Positions 16,489 to 25,761 of a DNA stretch of 64,000 bases are shown here, piece after piece. Positions within the stretch are counted from its first letter, which is position 1. Every line of letters begins with the position of its first letter. Both the position numbers and the translations under genes were made by a program. Origin of the DNA: Pseudomonas sp. Irchel s3b2 (lineage in GTDB: Bacteria > Pseudomonadota > Gammaproteobacteria > Pseudomonadales > Pseudomonadaceae); assembly GCF_900187445.1 (NCBI RefSeq), contig NZ_FYEB01000007.1, positions 18,231 through 82,230 on the forward strand. The letters run 5' to 3'. Under the pieces are notes generated by a model. That model worked only from the letters and a program-made list of their open reading frames with translations, ran no database searches and was not told the origin of the DNA.

Positions 16489-18135
16489 ATGACACTCAGT
16501 CCTTTTGCGGGCAAACCGGCACCGGCAGAACTGTTGGTCGATATCCCGCGACTGGTAACGGCCTATTACACCGGCCAGCCCGATGCAGCCATTTCTACCC
16601 AGCGCGTTGCCTTCGGCACGTCCGGACACCGAGGTAGCTCGTTCGACCTGAGTTTCAACGAATGGCACGTTCTGGCCATCAGCCAGGCGATCTGCCTGTA
16701 CCGCGAAGCCCAGGGCATCGACGGTCCGCTGTTCGTCGGGATCGACACCCACGCGCTGTCCACGCCGGCCGGTGCCAGCGCCCTGGAAGTCCTCGCGGCG
16801 AACGGTGTGACGGTGATGATTGCCGAAGGCGACGAGTACACGCCGACGCCGGCCATTTCCCATGCGATTCTCTGCTACAACCGTGGGCGCACCTCGGGCT
16901 TGGCGGACGGCATCGTCATCACGCCGTCCCATAACCCGCCACAAAGCGGTGGCTACAAATACAACCCTACCAATGGTGGCCCGGCCGATACCCACATCAC
17001 CAAGTGGATCGAAGCCAAGGCCAACGAATTGCTGGCGGCCAAACTCGCCGGCGTCAAACGCATCAGCTACGAGCAGGCCCTGAAGGCCAGCACCACCCAT
17101 CGTCACGACTACCTCAACACCTATGTCGCCGACCTGATCAACGTGATCGACTTCGATGCCATCCGCGATGCGAAGCTGCGTCTGGGTGTCGATCCGCTGG
17201 GCGGAGCAGGGGTGCGCTACTGGTCGGCGATTGCCGAGCATTACCGCCTGGACCTGGAGGTGGTGAATAAAGAAGTTGATGCGACGTTCCGTTTCATGAC
17301 CGTCGACTGGGACGGGCAGATCCGCATGGACCCATCGTCCAGCCACGCCATGCAAGGCCTGATCGGTCTGAAAGAGCGTTTCGACGTGGCCTTTGCTTGT
17401 GACCCGGACCACGACCGCCATGGCATCGTGACCCCGTCCGGTGGTTTGCTGGCTCCCAACAACTACCTCGCTGTGTCGATCGATTACCTGTTCCAGAACC
17501 GTCCGCAATGGCGCGCTGATGCGGCCGTGGGCAAAACCGTGGTCAGCAGTGGCTTGATCGATCGTGTTGCCAAGCGTCTGGGCCGTCGTTTGTATGAAGT
17601 GCCGGTAGGCTTCAAATGGTTTGCCGACGGCCTGTTCGACGGATCCCTCGGTTTTGGCGGCGAAGAAAGTGCTGGCGCGTCGTTCCTGCGCAAGGATGGC
17701 AGTGTCTGGTGCACCGACAAGGACGGCTTGATTCCGGCATTGCTGGCCGCTGAAATGACTGCTCGCACGGGTCGCGATCCTAGCCAGGCCTATCGCGCAT
17801 TGACCGATGAGCTGGGCGAACCTTTCTCGGTACGGGTCGATGCCAAGGCGAACCCTGAGCAGAAAGCGCTGCTGAGTAAATTGTCGCCGGACCAGGTCAC
17901 CTCGACTCAACTGGCGGGCGAAGCGATCCAGAGCATCCTCAGTCACGCGCCGGGTAACGACCAAGCCATTGGCGGTCTGAAAGTCATGACCGAGAACGGT
18001 TGGTTTGCGGCGCGGCCGTCGGGTACTGAAGATATCTACAAGATCTATGCAGAAAGCTTTGTCAGTGATGATCACCTTAAGCAGCTGGTGGCGGAAGCCC
18101 AGACCTTGGTGGATGGCGCGATTTCTGCGAAGTGA
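16489..18135 (+). CDS. pgm: Phosphoglucomutase (alpha-D-glucose-1,6-bisphosphate-dependent)
   Basis: A 548-aa cytosolic enzyme that interconverts glucose 1-phosphate and glucose 6-phosphate. All four family signatures are present: the phosphoserine loop ITPSHNPP with Ser147, the metal loop DPDHDRHG, the sugar loop GEESAG, and the phosphate-binding RPSGTEDIYKIY near residue 505. Length and order match the E. coli Pgm type rather than the shorter AlgC/PgcA type. A single gene, preceded by a 111-base leader and followed by a REP pair and a bidirectional terminator. Confidence 0.97.
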   Translation: MTLSPFAGKPAPAELLVDIPRLVTAYYTGQPDAAISTQRVAFGTSGHRGSSFDLSFNEWHVLAISQAICLYREAQGIDGPLFVGIDTHALSTPAGASALEVLAANGVTVMIAEGDEYTPTPAISHAILCYNRGRTSGLADGIVITPSHNPPQSGGYKYNPTNGGPADTHITKWIEAKANELLAAKLAGVKRISYEQALKASTTHRHDYLNTYVADLINVIDFDAIRDAKLRLGVDPLGGAGVRYWSAIAEHYRLDLEVVNKEVDATFRFMTVDWDGQIRMDPSSSHAMQGLIGLKERFDVAFACDPDHDRHGIVTPSGGLLAPNNYLAVSIDYLFQNRPQWRADAAVGKTVVSSGLIDRVAKRLGRRLYEVPVGFKWFADGLFDGSLGFGGEESAGASFLRKDGSVWCTDKDGLIPALLAAEMTARTGRDPSQAYRALTDELGEPFSVRVDAKANPEQKALLSKLSPDQVTSTQLAGEAIQSILSHAPGNDQAIGGLKVMTENGWFAARPSGTEDIYKIYAESFVSDDHLKQLVAEAQTLVDGAISAK

Positions 18136-18146
18136 TTGAGGGCCCC

Positions 18147-18277
18147 TGTGGCGAGGGAGCTTGCTCCCGCTGGGGCGCGAAGCGGCCCCAAATCGGTTGA
18201 CGAGGTGTAACAAGGTAAACCTCGCCGGTTGGATTACGACTGCTTCGCAGCCGGACGGGAGCAGGCTCCCTCGCCAC
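18147..18277. repeat. REP pair (REPIN), gtggcgagggagc family
   Basis: Two inverted REP sequences face each other: GTGGCGAGGGAGCTTGCTCC on the left and its near complement ending CTCCCTCGCCACA on the right, separated by about 80 bases. Each arm carries its own small hairpin. The same family recurs at 21811. It lies between pgm and the pirin gene, outside both coding regions. Confidence 0.88.
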
Positions 18278-18290
18278 AAATGAAAAATGA

Positions 18291-18327
18291 AAAAAAGGGG
18301 CAACCATCAACGGCCGCCCCTTTTTTT
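18291..18327. terminator. Bidirectional rho-independent terminator
   Basis: An 11-base stem, A6GGGGC paired with GCCCCT6, flanked by an A-run on one side and a T7 run on the other, can terminate from both sides. It serves pgm from the left and the pirin gene from the right. Confidence 0.88.
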
Positions 18328-18339
18328 GCATTTACCCCA

Positions 18340-19035
18340 TCAAGCCACATCCACCAACACAATCTCACTGTCCTCGATCGCGGTCACATGCAACACCTGC
18401 TCATCGGCAATCGCAACACCGTCCCGAGCGTGTGCACGCAAGCCATTGACCTCAATGACGCCAGTGGCTGGAACCAGATAAGCACGACGGCCGCTGTCCA
18501 AGTGATACTCCGCGGATTCTCCGGCCTTCAGATTCGCCGCCACCAGACGCGCATCGGCGCGAATGTGCAGGCTTTGATCATCGCCGGCCTTGCCGCTGGC
18601 CAAGGTCACGAAGCCTTCACGCTGGCCTTTGGGGAACGGTTTGGCGCCCCACGACGGGGCCGAACCGGCTTCATTGGGAATGATCCAGATCTGAAAGATC
18701 CGGGTCTCGGTCGCTTCCAGGTTGTACTCACTGTGAGCGATCCCGGTACCGGCGCTCATGACCTGAACGTCGCCCGCTTCGGTGCGGCCTTTGTTACCGA
18801 GGTTGTCTTGGTGGGTAATCGCGCCTTCACGAACGTAGGTGATGATTTCCATGTCCCGGTGCGGGTGTTGCGGGAAGCCGGTACCGGGGGCAATCACATC
18901 ATCGTTCCACACCCGCAGGTTGCCCCAGTTCATGCGTTTGGGGTCGTAGTACTCGGCGAACGAAAAGTGGTGATGGGCATCCAGCCAGCCATGGTCCGCG
19001 CCGCCCAGCGAGTTGAAAGGTCTGAGTTCAAGCAT
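18340..19035 (-). CDS. Pirin family protein (bicupin, YhhW/quercetinase-like)
   Basis: A 231-aa bicupin. The metal ligands fall at the exact family positions: His57, His59, His101 and Glu103. The motifs PHPHRDMEI and GTGIAHSEYN surround them. Bacterial pirins bind Fe, Ni or Cu; some show quercetin dioxygenase activity, others act as regulators. ATG 19035 is selected because AGGAG lies just upstream and the protein then begins MLELRPFNSLGGADHGW, as in characterised pirins; a start at 19119 would add 28 unlike residues. Monocistronic, ending at the bidirectional terminator shared with pgm. Confidence 0.93.
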   Translation of the reverse strand: MLELRPFNSLGGADHGWLDAHHHFSFAEYYDPKRMNWGNLRVWNDDVIAPGTGFPQHPHRDMEIITYVREGAITHQDNLGNKGRTEAGDVQVMSAGTGIAHSEYNLEATETRIFQIWIIPNEAGSAPSWGAKPFPKGQREGFVTLASGKAGDDQSLHIRADARLVAANLKAGESAEYHLDSGRRAYLVPATGVIEVNGLRAHARDGVAIADEQVLHVTAIEDSEIVLVDVA

Positions 19036-19126
19036 GATCGTCTCCTGAAAAGGTTCGTCATGGGGCAGAACGCCTGAGCCACAAACGAGAACCCGTGGTT
19101 GATGGCGAGCATCATCCATCAGGAAC

Positions 19127-19177
19127 TAATCGATAAAAAGCGTAAAAAATGCCTAAATATAATCGAATTAATCGATA
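19127..19177. promoter_or_regulatory. TAATCGA repeat cluster upstream of the pirin gene
   Basis: TAATCGATA occurs at 19127-19135 and again at 19169-19177, 42 bases apart (about four helical turns), with a third TAATCGAAT at 19160. The block is strikingly AT-rich in this GC-rich genome and lies 92-142 bases upstream of the pirin start. It looks like a multi-site operator for a regulator not encoded here. Confidence 0.4.
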
Positions 19178-19314
19178 TAAAATTACCTCCAAACATTCTC
19201 ATCCAGCCTTCACTTCATCGCATAAGCCAATGACCTGCAAGCATTTCACTAGAACTCAACGACAAATGCAGACACCATAGCCCTCAACAGCCTCACACCC
19301 TGGAGTCCGTCCGC

Positions 19315-21789
19315 GTGCCGCAACACACCCCCGATCTTCCTCCCGAACTTCGTCCGTTGGCTGAAATGCCTTTGCTTAAACGTCTGGCCGCCCGGTTCTT
19401 TGGCCACGGCCTTACCCGCCTGCGCGCGCAACACCGTGCGTCCTGGTTGCACGGGCAAGCCGACGGTTTTCGCAGCGGCCACAGCGCGGGTGTGGACTAC
19501 GGTTATAAGGAAGGCAAACTCGAGGGACTGGAGGAAGGTCGGCAGGTTCTGTTGATTCGCGACTCGCGTTCAACCGAGCATCGACCGCCCAACGTCGATG
19601 ACAATCTGTTCGACGATTGGCGCCTGCCATTGAGTGCTGAGCTGAAGAAGCGCATGAAGGCCGACGTCGCGCGACTGCTGCCCGCGCATGCCCAGCCGAG
19701 CGCTGCCCAATGGAAGATGATTTTCAGCGACACACCGTCGACCTCGGTGATCGCCGGGGCGGGCGCGGGCAAGTCGACCACGCTGGTGCTGCGAATCCTG
19801 CTGCTCAGCCATTACCTGGGGTTTGAGTTGAGCTCGATGACCGTGGTGACCTTCACCCGCGAATCGCGCAAGGATTTCATCAACAAGCTGATCGAGCTGT
19901 TTGCAGTCTGGGGCCGGGGAATCAGCCTTAAAGAAGCGCGCGATCTGGTGCGCACTTTCCATTCACGCATCCTGCCGATGGTTCGCAGCCTGCCGGGTTT
20001 CGAGCGGCTGCAAGCCTTCGAAAACCTCAGTCACCGCGTGCAAGGCGGCGATGAGGAGGTCGACAGCAACCCCTTCGACCTGCGCATCAACGACGCCCAG
20101 CGCCAGCAACTCAACGCCTGCTATCACAGCCTGCACACTCGCGATGAGCGCTTTCGCGAACTGATCAAACCTTTGTCTCGTCATGCCTTGCAGCTCAAGG
20201 AGCTGGAGCGTGATCACCCGGACGTACAGAAACGCATAACGGTGACTGAACTCGCTGCCAAGCGCGATGAAGAACTGTGCGACACCATCGAAGACTTGTG
20301 GTTTCGCGCCGGCGCCTGGCCGATCAAGGGCATCGAACCGAACCGTCAGACCTTCGACATCAATGGCTCGACCTTTCATTGCCACGGCTACATTCCGACG
20401 CTGGACGCCTGGGTGGTGCTGGGTTTCGATCCCCGGGAAAATCCTCAGGTCAGCCGTCCGAATGCCAAACTTTCAGTGCGCGCAGAGTGGGCTGTAAAGC
20501 GCACCCTGTTTCAAGCTTTCTGTCGTAAGCCTTTGATATGGCTAGACAGTTATGAGTCTTCAAAGCGTGTTTTGGCATCGCTTGCCGGGGACGCGAGCGC
20601 CGGGCCGGGATTCGATTACAAGGTCAAGGGCGAACTCGGCTCCGCGCCGTTGCTGGACTGTTTTGTCGCGGCTGCCGGATTTATCGAAAACCTCGGCCTG
20701 GATGTGCCGAATGCCGTGGGCCAGATGAGTTTCGCCAAGGATGACCCGGACCGGTTTTTCTTCGAGGCCTTGAGCCTGTTCTGGCGAGCGCTGGAAGATC
20801 ATCTGCTGGATCAATCGCCACCGGTGATGACCTACAACCGGATGTTCGCCTTGTTCAGCGAACATTCGCCGGAGAATCTCAAGCTGCTGGGCGATGAGTT
20901 GCTCAGGCCCATGTCGCACTTGATGATTGACGAGTTTCAGGACGTATCACCGCAGATCGTTTCGTGGATTCGCGCCAGTCTGGCCGAGATCCGCAGTCGC
21001 GGACCGGCCATGCATGTGGGGCGCGGCGCGCAACGTTCGTCATTGCTCTGTGTCGGCGATGACTGGCAGTCCATCTATGGCTGGCGCGGCAGCTCGCCGA
21101 CTTACTTCATGGAATTCAACAAGGAGTTCCCGTCGCCGAGCACGACCAAAGTGATGCTCAGCGACAATTACCGCAGCCATCAGCACATCATCGACGCGGC
21201 GGAGCATATCGTCCGCGCGGCACCGGCGATTGCCGGCAAGAAGGCCAAGGCCAGCGGTGAACCCAAGGCGTTGCTGCCGGTGAACGTGCTCGACCGGGAT
21301 GATCAGGGCATGGCCAAGCGTCTGATCGAGCACTACAGGAAAGGCGATTCAATCTTGATGCTTTATCGAAAAAGCAGCGATAAGTCATTGATAGAAGAGC
21401 ATATTCAGTCTGTAGTTAATGTGGATTCTAGCTTGCCGTACGACGCTCGACGGCTCAAACAACTGACCTATCACAGCGCCAAGGGCCTGCAAGCTGATGC
21501 GGTATTTCTGCTGGGCGATTGCCAGCATCTGACCAGCTCACCCTACAAGAACCAGGTCTATCGCATGGCCGGACTCGGCAAGGCTGGCGACAGCGAACCT
21601 TACGACAGCGCACAGAAAGACGAGATTCTGCGACTGGCGTACGTGGGCATCACCCGGGCAGTGAGCCATTGCTATTGGTATGTCGATGGCCAGGATACCT
21701 CGGCTGCGAATATGCCCAAGGCCTCCGACCGGATCGGCAAGGGCAAGGCGTTCTTCGCTGATTACCGTCAAGGAAAAGTGCCGGCCTGA
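19315..21789 (+). CDS. UvrD/Rep-like superfamily 1 DNA helicase
   Basis: An 824-aa ATP-dependent helicase. The order of SF1A motifs is complete: Walker A GAGAGKST near residue 147, a TFTRESRKDF segment, DEFQDVSPQ (Walker B) near 540, VGDDWQSIYGWRG, LSDNYRSH, YHSAKGLQADAV and YVGITRA. About 140 residues precede Walker A, with a glycine-rich GYKEGKLEGLEEG stretch, so it is larger than UvrD N-terminally and resembles helicase IV-like proteins. The long insertion between motifs Ia and II (about residues 190-530) would include the 1B/2B-type region. GTG 19315 with GGAG nine bases upstream is the likely start; ATG 19363 is an alternative. Probably acts in DNA repair or fork processing. Confidence 0.88.
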   Translation: MPQHTPDLPPELRPLAEMPLLKRLAARFFGHGLTRLRAQHRASWLHGQADGFRSGHSAGVDYGYKEGKLEGLEEGRQVLLIRDSRSTEHRPPNVDDNLFDDWRLPLSAELKKRMKADVARLLPAHAQPSAAQWKMIFSDTPSTSVIAGAGAGKSTTLVLRILLLSHYLGFELSSMTVVTFTRESRKDFINKLIELFAVWGRGISLKEARDLVRTFHSRILPMVRSLPGFERLQAFENLSHRVQGGDEEVDSNPFDLRINDAQRQQLNACYHSLHTRDERFRELIKPLSRHALQLKELERDHPDVQKRITVTELAAKRDEELCDTIEDLWFRAGAWPIKGIEPNRQTFDINGSTFHCHGYIPTLDAWVVLGFDPRENPQVSRPNAKLSVRAEWAVKRTLFQAFCRKPLIWLDSYESSKRVLASLAGDASAGPGFDYKVKGELGSAPLLDCFVAAAGFIENLGLDVPNAVGQMSFAKDDPDRFFFEALSLFWRALEDHLLDQSPPVMTYNRMFALFSEHSPENLKLLGDELLRPMSHLMIDEFQDVSPQIVSWIRASLAEIRSRGPAMHVGRGAQRSSLLCVGDDWQSIYGWRGSSPTYFMEFNKEFPSPSTTKVMLSDNYRSHQHIIDAAEHIVRAAPAIAGKKAKASGEPKALLPVNVLDRDDQGMAKRLIEHYRKGDSILMLYRKSSDKSLIEEHIQSVVNVDSSLPYDARRLKQLTYHSAKGLQADAVFLLGDCQHLTSSPYKNQVYRMAGLGKAGDSEPYDSAQKDEILRLAYVGITRAVSHCYWYVDGQDTSAANMPKASDRIGKGKAFFADYRQGKVPA

Positions 21790-21810
21790 TTTAAGAGCGT
21801 CTCAGAGAAA

Positions 21811-21928
21811 CCTGTGGCGAGGGAGCTTGCTCCCGCTTGAGTGCGCAGCACTCACAAAAATCGGCAATGGTTGTCAGATTTTTGGGGCCGCTACGCGACC
21901 CAGCGCGAGCAAGCTCGCTCGCCACAGG
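21811..21928. repeat. REP pair (REPIN), gtggcgagggagc family
   Basis: Left arm CCTGTGGCGAGGGAGCTTGC and right arm ending AGCTCGCTCGCCACAGG form a large inverted repeat 22 bases after the helicase stop. A related pair lies at 18147. It ends the helicase unit before the cystathionine beta-synthase operon. Confidence 0.88.
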
Positions 21929-22071
21929 ACATTACCGACTGGCTGCGAAAAGTTGCGGGGGGCGCAATCCCGGCCTATGGTCCAAGGCGAGGCTTTGCAT
22001 GCGACTGGCGCGCATTGATTCGCCGCAGGTCGCTGTCCATCCAGTGTGGATACCTGCAGCGAGGTGACGAC

Positions 22072-23448
22072 ATGCCAAACGACTCCCGTCCCGCCGTGCT
22101 CGAACTGATCGGCAATACGCCACTGGTGCGTGTCAGCCGCTTCGATACCGGCCCATGCACGCTGTTTCTCAAACTCGAATCGCAGAACCCCGGCGGCTCG
22201 ATCAAGGATCGCATCGGCCTGGCAATGATCGACGCCGCCGAGCGCGATGGCCGCCTGCGACCCGGAGGTACCATCGTCGAGGCCACTGCCGGCAACACTG
22301 GTCTGGGCCTGGCCCTAGTCGGCCGGGCCAAGGGTTACCGGGTGGTATTGGTGGTGCCGGACAAGATGTCCACCGAGAAGGTTCTGCACCTCAAGGCGAT
22401 GGGCGCCGAAGTGCACATCACTCGCTCCGACGTCGGCAAGGGCCATCCCGATTATTATCAGGACGTCGCTGCGCGGCTGGCGCAGGAAATTCCCGACGCC
22501 TTCTTCGCCGATCAATTCAACAACCCGGCCAACCCGCTGGCCCACGAGTGCAGTACCGCGCCGGAGATCTGGGCGCAGACGCAGCATGATGTGGATGCCA
22601 TCGTGGTCGGCGTCGGTTCGGCCGGTACATTGACCGGTCTGACCCGTTTCTTTCAACGCGTACAACCGAATCTGGAAATGGTGCTGGCCGATCCGGTCGG
22701 CTCGGTGATGGCCGAATACAGCCGTAGCGGCACCCTTGGTACGCCCGGTTCCTGGGCGGTGGAGGGCATCGGCGAGGACTTCATTCCGTCGATTGCCGAC
22801 CTGTCCAGCGTGCGTAAGGCTTATTCGATCAGTGACGAGGAAAGCTTCGATCATGCCCGCCAACTGCTGCGTGCCGAAGGGATTCTTGGCGGCTCCTCGA
22901 CCGGCACATTGCTGGCGGCGGCGCTGCGTTACTGCCGCGAACAAACCGAGCCGAAGCGGGTGGTCAGTTTCGTCTGCGACACCGGCACCCGCTATCTGTC
23001 GAAGGTCTACAACGACCAGTGGATGAACGATCAGGGGCTGCTGGCGCGCAAGCGCTACGGTGATTTGCGTGACCTGATCGCGCGGCGTTTCGAGGATGGC
23101 CGGGTGGTCAGCGTGGGCCCGGACGACACGCTGCTCACCGCGTTCCAGCGCATGCGCCTGGCGGATGTGTCGCAACTGCCGGTACTGGTGAACGGGCAGC
23201 GGCTGGTCGGCGTGATCGACGAGTCCGATATCCTGCTTGGCGTGCACGAAGACGCTTCACACTTCCGTATGCCGGTGAGCGGTGCGATGACCGACAAGCT
23301 GGAAGTCCTGCCGCCCGGCGCCAGTCTGGCTGAACTGGAGGCGAAGCTCGACCGTGGATTGGTGGCGATGATCGCCGACGACTCGGGTTTCCACGGGCTG
23401 ATTACCCGCGTCGACATGCTCAATTACCTGCGGAGGTCCCTCACATGA
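22072..23448 (+). CDS. Cystathionine beta-synthase
   Basis: A 458-aa PLP enzyme condensing serine and homocysteine to cystathionine, first step of reverse transsulfuration. The catalytic domain covers about residues 5-320, with PLP Lys45 in GGSIKDR and the EATAGNTG phosphate-binding motif; SAGTLTG and GGSSTGT follow. A pair of CBS domains occupies about 335-455. That architecture separates it from cysteine synthases CysK/CysM, which lack CBS domains. ATG 22072 has GAGG seven bases upstream; the open frame upstream overlaps the REP pair and is not coding. Its stop overlaps the start of the gamma-lyase gene (ATGA). Confidence 0.92.
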   Translation: MPNDSRPAVLELIGNTPLVRVSRFDTGPCTLFLKLESQNPGGSIKDRIGLAMIDAAERDGRLRPGGTIVEATAGNTGLGLALVGRAKGYRVVLVVPDKMSTEKVLHLKAMGAEVHITRSDVGKGHPDYYQDVAARLAQEIPDAFFADQFNNPANPLAHECSTAPEIWAQTQHDVDAIVVGVGSAGTLTGLTRFFQRVQPNLEMVLADPVGSVMAEYSRSGTLGTPGSWAVEGIGEDFIPSIADLSSVRKAYSISDEESFDHARQLLRAEGILGGSSTGTLLAAALRYCREQTEPKRVVSFVCDTGTRYLSKVYNDQWMNDQGLLARKRYGDLRDLIARRFEDGRVVSVGPDDTLLTAFQRMRLADVSQLPVLVNGQRLVGVIDESDILLGVHEDASHFRMPVSGAMTDKLEVLPPGASLAELEAKLDRGLVAMIADDSGFHGLITRVDMLNYLRRSLT

Positions 23449-24626
23449 GTCAGCACGATGAAACCGCCAAGCCACGTGCCTTCGCCACCCGTGTGATCCA
23501 TGCCGGGCAGACGCCGGACCCGTCCACCGGGGCGCTGATGCCGCCGATTTACGCTAACTCCACCTATCTGCAACAGAGCCCGGGTGTGCACAAGGGCTTC
23601 GACTACGGACGTTCGCATAACCCGACGCGCTTTGCGCTGGAGCGTTGCGTGGCGGACCTCGAGGGCGGCACTCGGGCCTTCGCCTTCGCTTCCGGGCTGG
23701 CGGCGATCGCCAACGTGCTCGAATTGCTTGATGCTGGAGCACACATCGTTTCCGGTAATGACTTGTACGGCGGTACATTCCGGCTGTTCGACAAGGTGCG
23801 TCAGCGCAGTGCCGGGCATCGATTCAGCTTCGTCGATCTGACGGACCTGGCGGCCTTCGAAGCGGCGCTGCAGGATGACACGCGGATGGTCTGGGTCGAG
23901 ACGCCAAGCAATCCTTTGCTGAGCCTGACTGACCTCGCCGCCGTTGCGCGCACCTGTCGCGAGCGAGGCATCATTTGTGTGGCTGACAATACGTTTGCCA
24001 GCCCGTGGATTCAGCGGCCGCTGGAGTTGGGCTTCGATATCGTGCTGCACTCGACGACCAAGTACCTGAACGGCCACTCCGACGTGATCGGTGGCATCGC
24101 GGTGGTCGGGCAAAACACTGAACTGGCCGAGCGCCTGGGTTTCCTGCAGAACGCGGTGGGGGCTATTGCTGGACCGTTCGATGCTTTTCTCACGTTGCGC
24201 GGGGTGAAGACCCTGGCGCTGCGCATGGAGCGCCACTGCAGCAACGCGCTGGAGCTGGCGCAATGGCTGGAGCGTCAGCCGCAGGTGGCGCGCGTTTACT
24301 ATCCAGGCCTGCCATCGCACCCGCAGCACGAACTGGCGCGGCGGCAAATGCGTGGATTCGGCGGGATGATTTCCCTCGACCTGAACGGCGACCTGGCTGG
24401 CGCCAAGCGTTTCCTTGAAAGTGTGCGGATCTTCGCCCTGGCCGAAAGCCTGGGCGGGGTGGAAAGCCTGATCGAGCACCCGGCGATCATGACCCATGCC
24501 AGCATCCCCGTCGAAACCCGGGCACAACTCGGCATCGGCGATGCGCTGGTGCGTTTGTCAGTGGGGGTCGAGGATGTCGAAGACCTACGCGCTGATCTGG
24601 CTCAGGCGCTATTGCAGGTCGGTTAA
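23445..24626 (+). CDS. Cystathionine gamma-lyase / gamma-synthase (Cys/Met metabolism PLP enzyme)
   Basis: A 393-aa member of the Cys/Met-metabolism PLP family. The PLP lysine is Lys206 in HSTTKYLNGHSD, and the C-terminal SVGVEDVEDL motif is characteristic. Because it is translationally coupled to a cystathionine beta-synthase, I read it as the gamma-lyase that splits cystathionine to cysteine, 2-oxobutyrate and ammonia, completing conversion of homocysteine to cysteine. Sequence alone does not separate lyase from synthase. The operon ends at a strong terminator 70 bases downstream. Confidence 0.9.
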   Translation: MSQHDETAKPRAFATRVIHAGQTPDPSTGALMPPIYANSTYLQQSPGVHKGFDYGRSHNPTRFALERCVADLEGGTRAFAFASGLAAIANVLELLDAGAHIVSGNDLYGGTFRLFDKVRQRSAGHRFSFVDLTDLAAFEAALQDDTRMVWVETPSNPLLSLTDLAAVARTCRERGIICVADNTFASPWIQRPLELGFDIVLHSTTKYLNGHSDVIGGIAVVGQNTELAERLGFLQNAVGAIAGPFDAFLTLRGVKTLALRMERHCSNALELAQWLERQPQVARVYYPGLPSHPQHELARRQMRGFGGMISLDLNGDLAGAKRFLESVRIFALAESLGGVESLIEHPAIMTHASIPVETRAQLGIGDALVRLSVGVEDVEDLRADLAQALLQVG

Positions 24627-24650
24627 ACAATTTCAGTCGCGACGCAGACT

Positions 24651-24687
24651 GTGTAGCAGCAGCCTCGCGGGCTCGGCAGCTGCTACA
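24651..24687. repeat. Single REP-like hairpin, tgtagcagc family
   Basis: TGTAGCAGC on the left and GCTGCTACA on the right bracket a smaller GCGGGC-containing loop. A related single element occurs at about 32584-32618 (GCTACAGC...GCTGCTACA). This is a different family from the gtggcgaggg REP pairs. Confidence 0.65.
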
Positions 24688-24691
24688 GATA

Positions 24692-24728
24692 GAAAAAGCC
24701 CGCTCATGGTTCGAGCGGGCTTTTTTTT
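24692..24728. terminator. Bidirectional rho-independent terminator
   Basis: A-run, GCCCGCTC stem, short loop, GAGCGGGC and a T8 run form a canonical terminator for the transsulfuration operon. It also faces the DUF1652 gene that ends at 24742 on the other strand. Confidence 0.92.
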
Positions 24729-24741
24729 CGAGTGTTGGTGG

Positions 24742-25017
24742 TCAGGCATAACTCCTGAGAGCCTCCGGCGGAATGAACGCCTCCAGCTCATCTTCCACAG
24801 CTTCAATGATTCGTTCTACATCCGTCGCATTCATGACCGTTGCGCAAGGAATGCCGGCGATGGCGATCATGGTCTCGCCACTGGCGCGGTCGAACAGCCG
24901 GGCAACCATACTGCCCGGTGCATCCATGGTCGCTTCGAAACCCATGGGATGAAAATGCCAGCGCATCAGCTGGCAGGCATTGGGAAAAGTGACTTTGCTG
25001 AAAGACCCTTTATTCAT
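24742..25017 (-). CDS. DUF1652 family protein
   Basis: A 91-aa cytosolic protein resembling the DUF1652 family found across Pseudomonas, whose function is not known. The central pattern (a single domain with GSMVARLFDRASGE followed by an IAGI and a helical acidic tail VEDELEAFIPPEALR) fits that family. It has no signal peptide or membrane segment. ATG 25017 is the start, with a GAAGGTGGG ribosome site upstream. Monocistronic, ending at the terminator shared with the convergent transsulfuration operon. Confidence 0.75.
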   Translation of the reverse strand: MNKGSFSKVTFPNACQLMRWHFHPMGFEATMDAPGSMVARLFDRASGETMIAIAGIPCATVMNATDVERIIEAVEDELEAFIPPEALRSYA

Positions 25018-25162
25018 GTGTTGCCCACCTTCATCATCGAGCGCTTCCTTTAGCTCATGTTAGGAGGGAAGAACCTTCAATGGCTCAACCGGTGACTGTC
25101 TTTAAAAGTAGCATTCAGATGTGAAAATCATGTGGATTTTTTCAGTCCGTTTAGCGATTGGT

Positions 25163-25378
25163 TCAATTTTTTTTGACGCAGATCACGAGACACCATTTTT
25201 TGTGGCGAAAGGCCAATATTGCCGGGGTATTCACGGGGTCATTGAAGCCCCAAGCCTGAACCTCAGTAAGCTCGGTTTTTTTCTCGTCGAGTCCTTTATT
25301 CACGCCGATGATGATGGTCCATTGCAAATCCAGGTCACGGGCGAGACGGTCATGCGTTACCACCTGCGCTGGAAACAC
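25163..25378 (-). CDS. Short frame with native codon use, possible small gene or remnant
   Basis: A 71-aa frame reading from GTG 25378. The codons (GAC, CTG, ACC, ATC, GCC) look like native Pseudomonas coding sequence, and the peptide is well mixed, with segments such as RLARDLDLQWTIIIGVN and EVQAWGFNDPVNTP. The + strand frame covering the same bases is poorer. There is no strong ribosome site, and the frame stays open 12 codons further upstream without a good start, so it may be a truncated gene. I do not recognise the family. Confidence 0.35.
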   Translation of the reverse strand: MFPAQVVTHDRLARDLDLQWTIIIGVNKGLDEKKTELTEVQAWGFNDPVNTPAILAFRHKKWCLVICVKKN

Positions 25379-25761
25379 CGGGATCCGAGTCCCGGAAACT
25401 GCGCTGCGCAGCAGTCACAACAATACTCATCCAATAAAAGCAAAGTTGATGGCAATACACTGGCACTTATATTAAGAATCCCTGAAAAAAATGAGAACTC
25501 ATCTACAGAAAACAACTTAGCTATATTTAATATTTAGATAGCACATTGTCAGACAATCCGGCTAAAGCCTTCAACTACAAACTATATTTCGACAGCATAC
25601 GTACTGTTTGCTGGAGTTCGCGGGAACCACTCAATTTGACGTCAAAAAAAATGTAGACGTTTGATTTCGAATTGTGTCAGTTTTTATACGCCTTCATTGG
25701 GCGAGTGATAGGACGATCTCGCCAGAGATTGTCGTATCGGACAAAACTGTTCCATTGCTAA

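Noticed and set aside
16216..18303. 695-aa - strand frame opposite pgm
   Set aside because: pgm is unambiguous with all four signatures; the antisense frame is a codon-structure artefact.
21841..22071. Upstream extension of the cystathionine beta-synthase frame
   Set aside because: The extra 77 codons run through a REP pair and precede the family-typical start; ATG 22072 has its own ribosome site.
25121..25537. 138-aa + strand frame in the aprA upstream region
   Set aside because: Composition and codon use are poorer than the - strand frame it overlaps, and there is no ribosome site.
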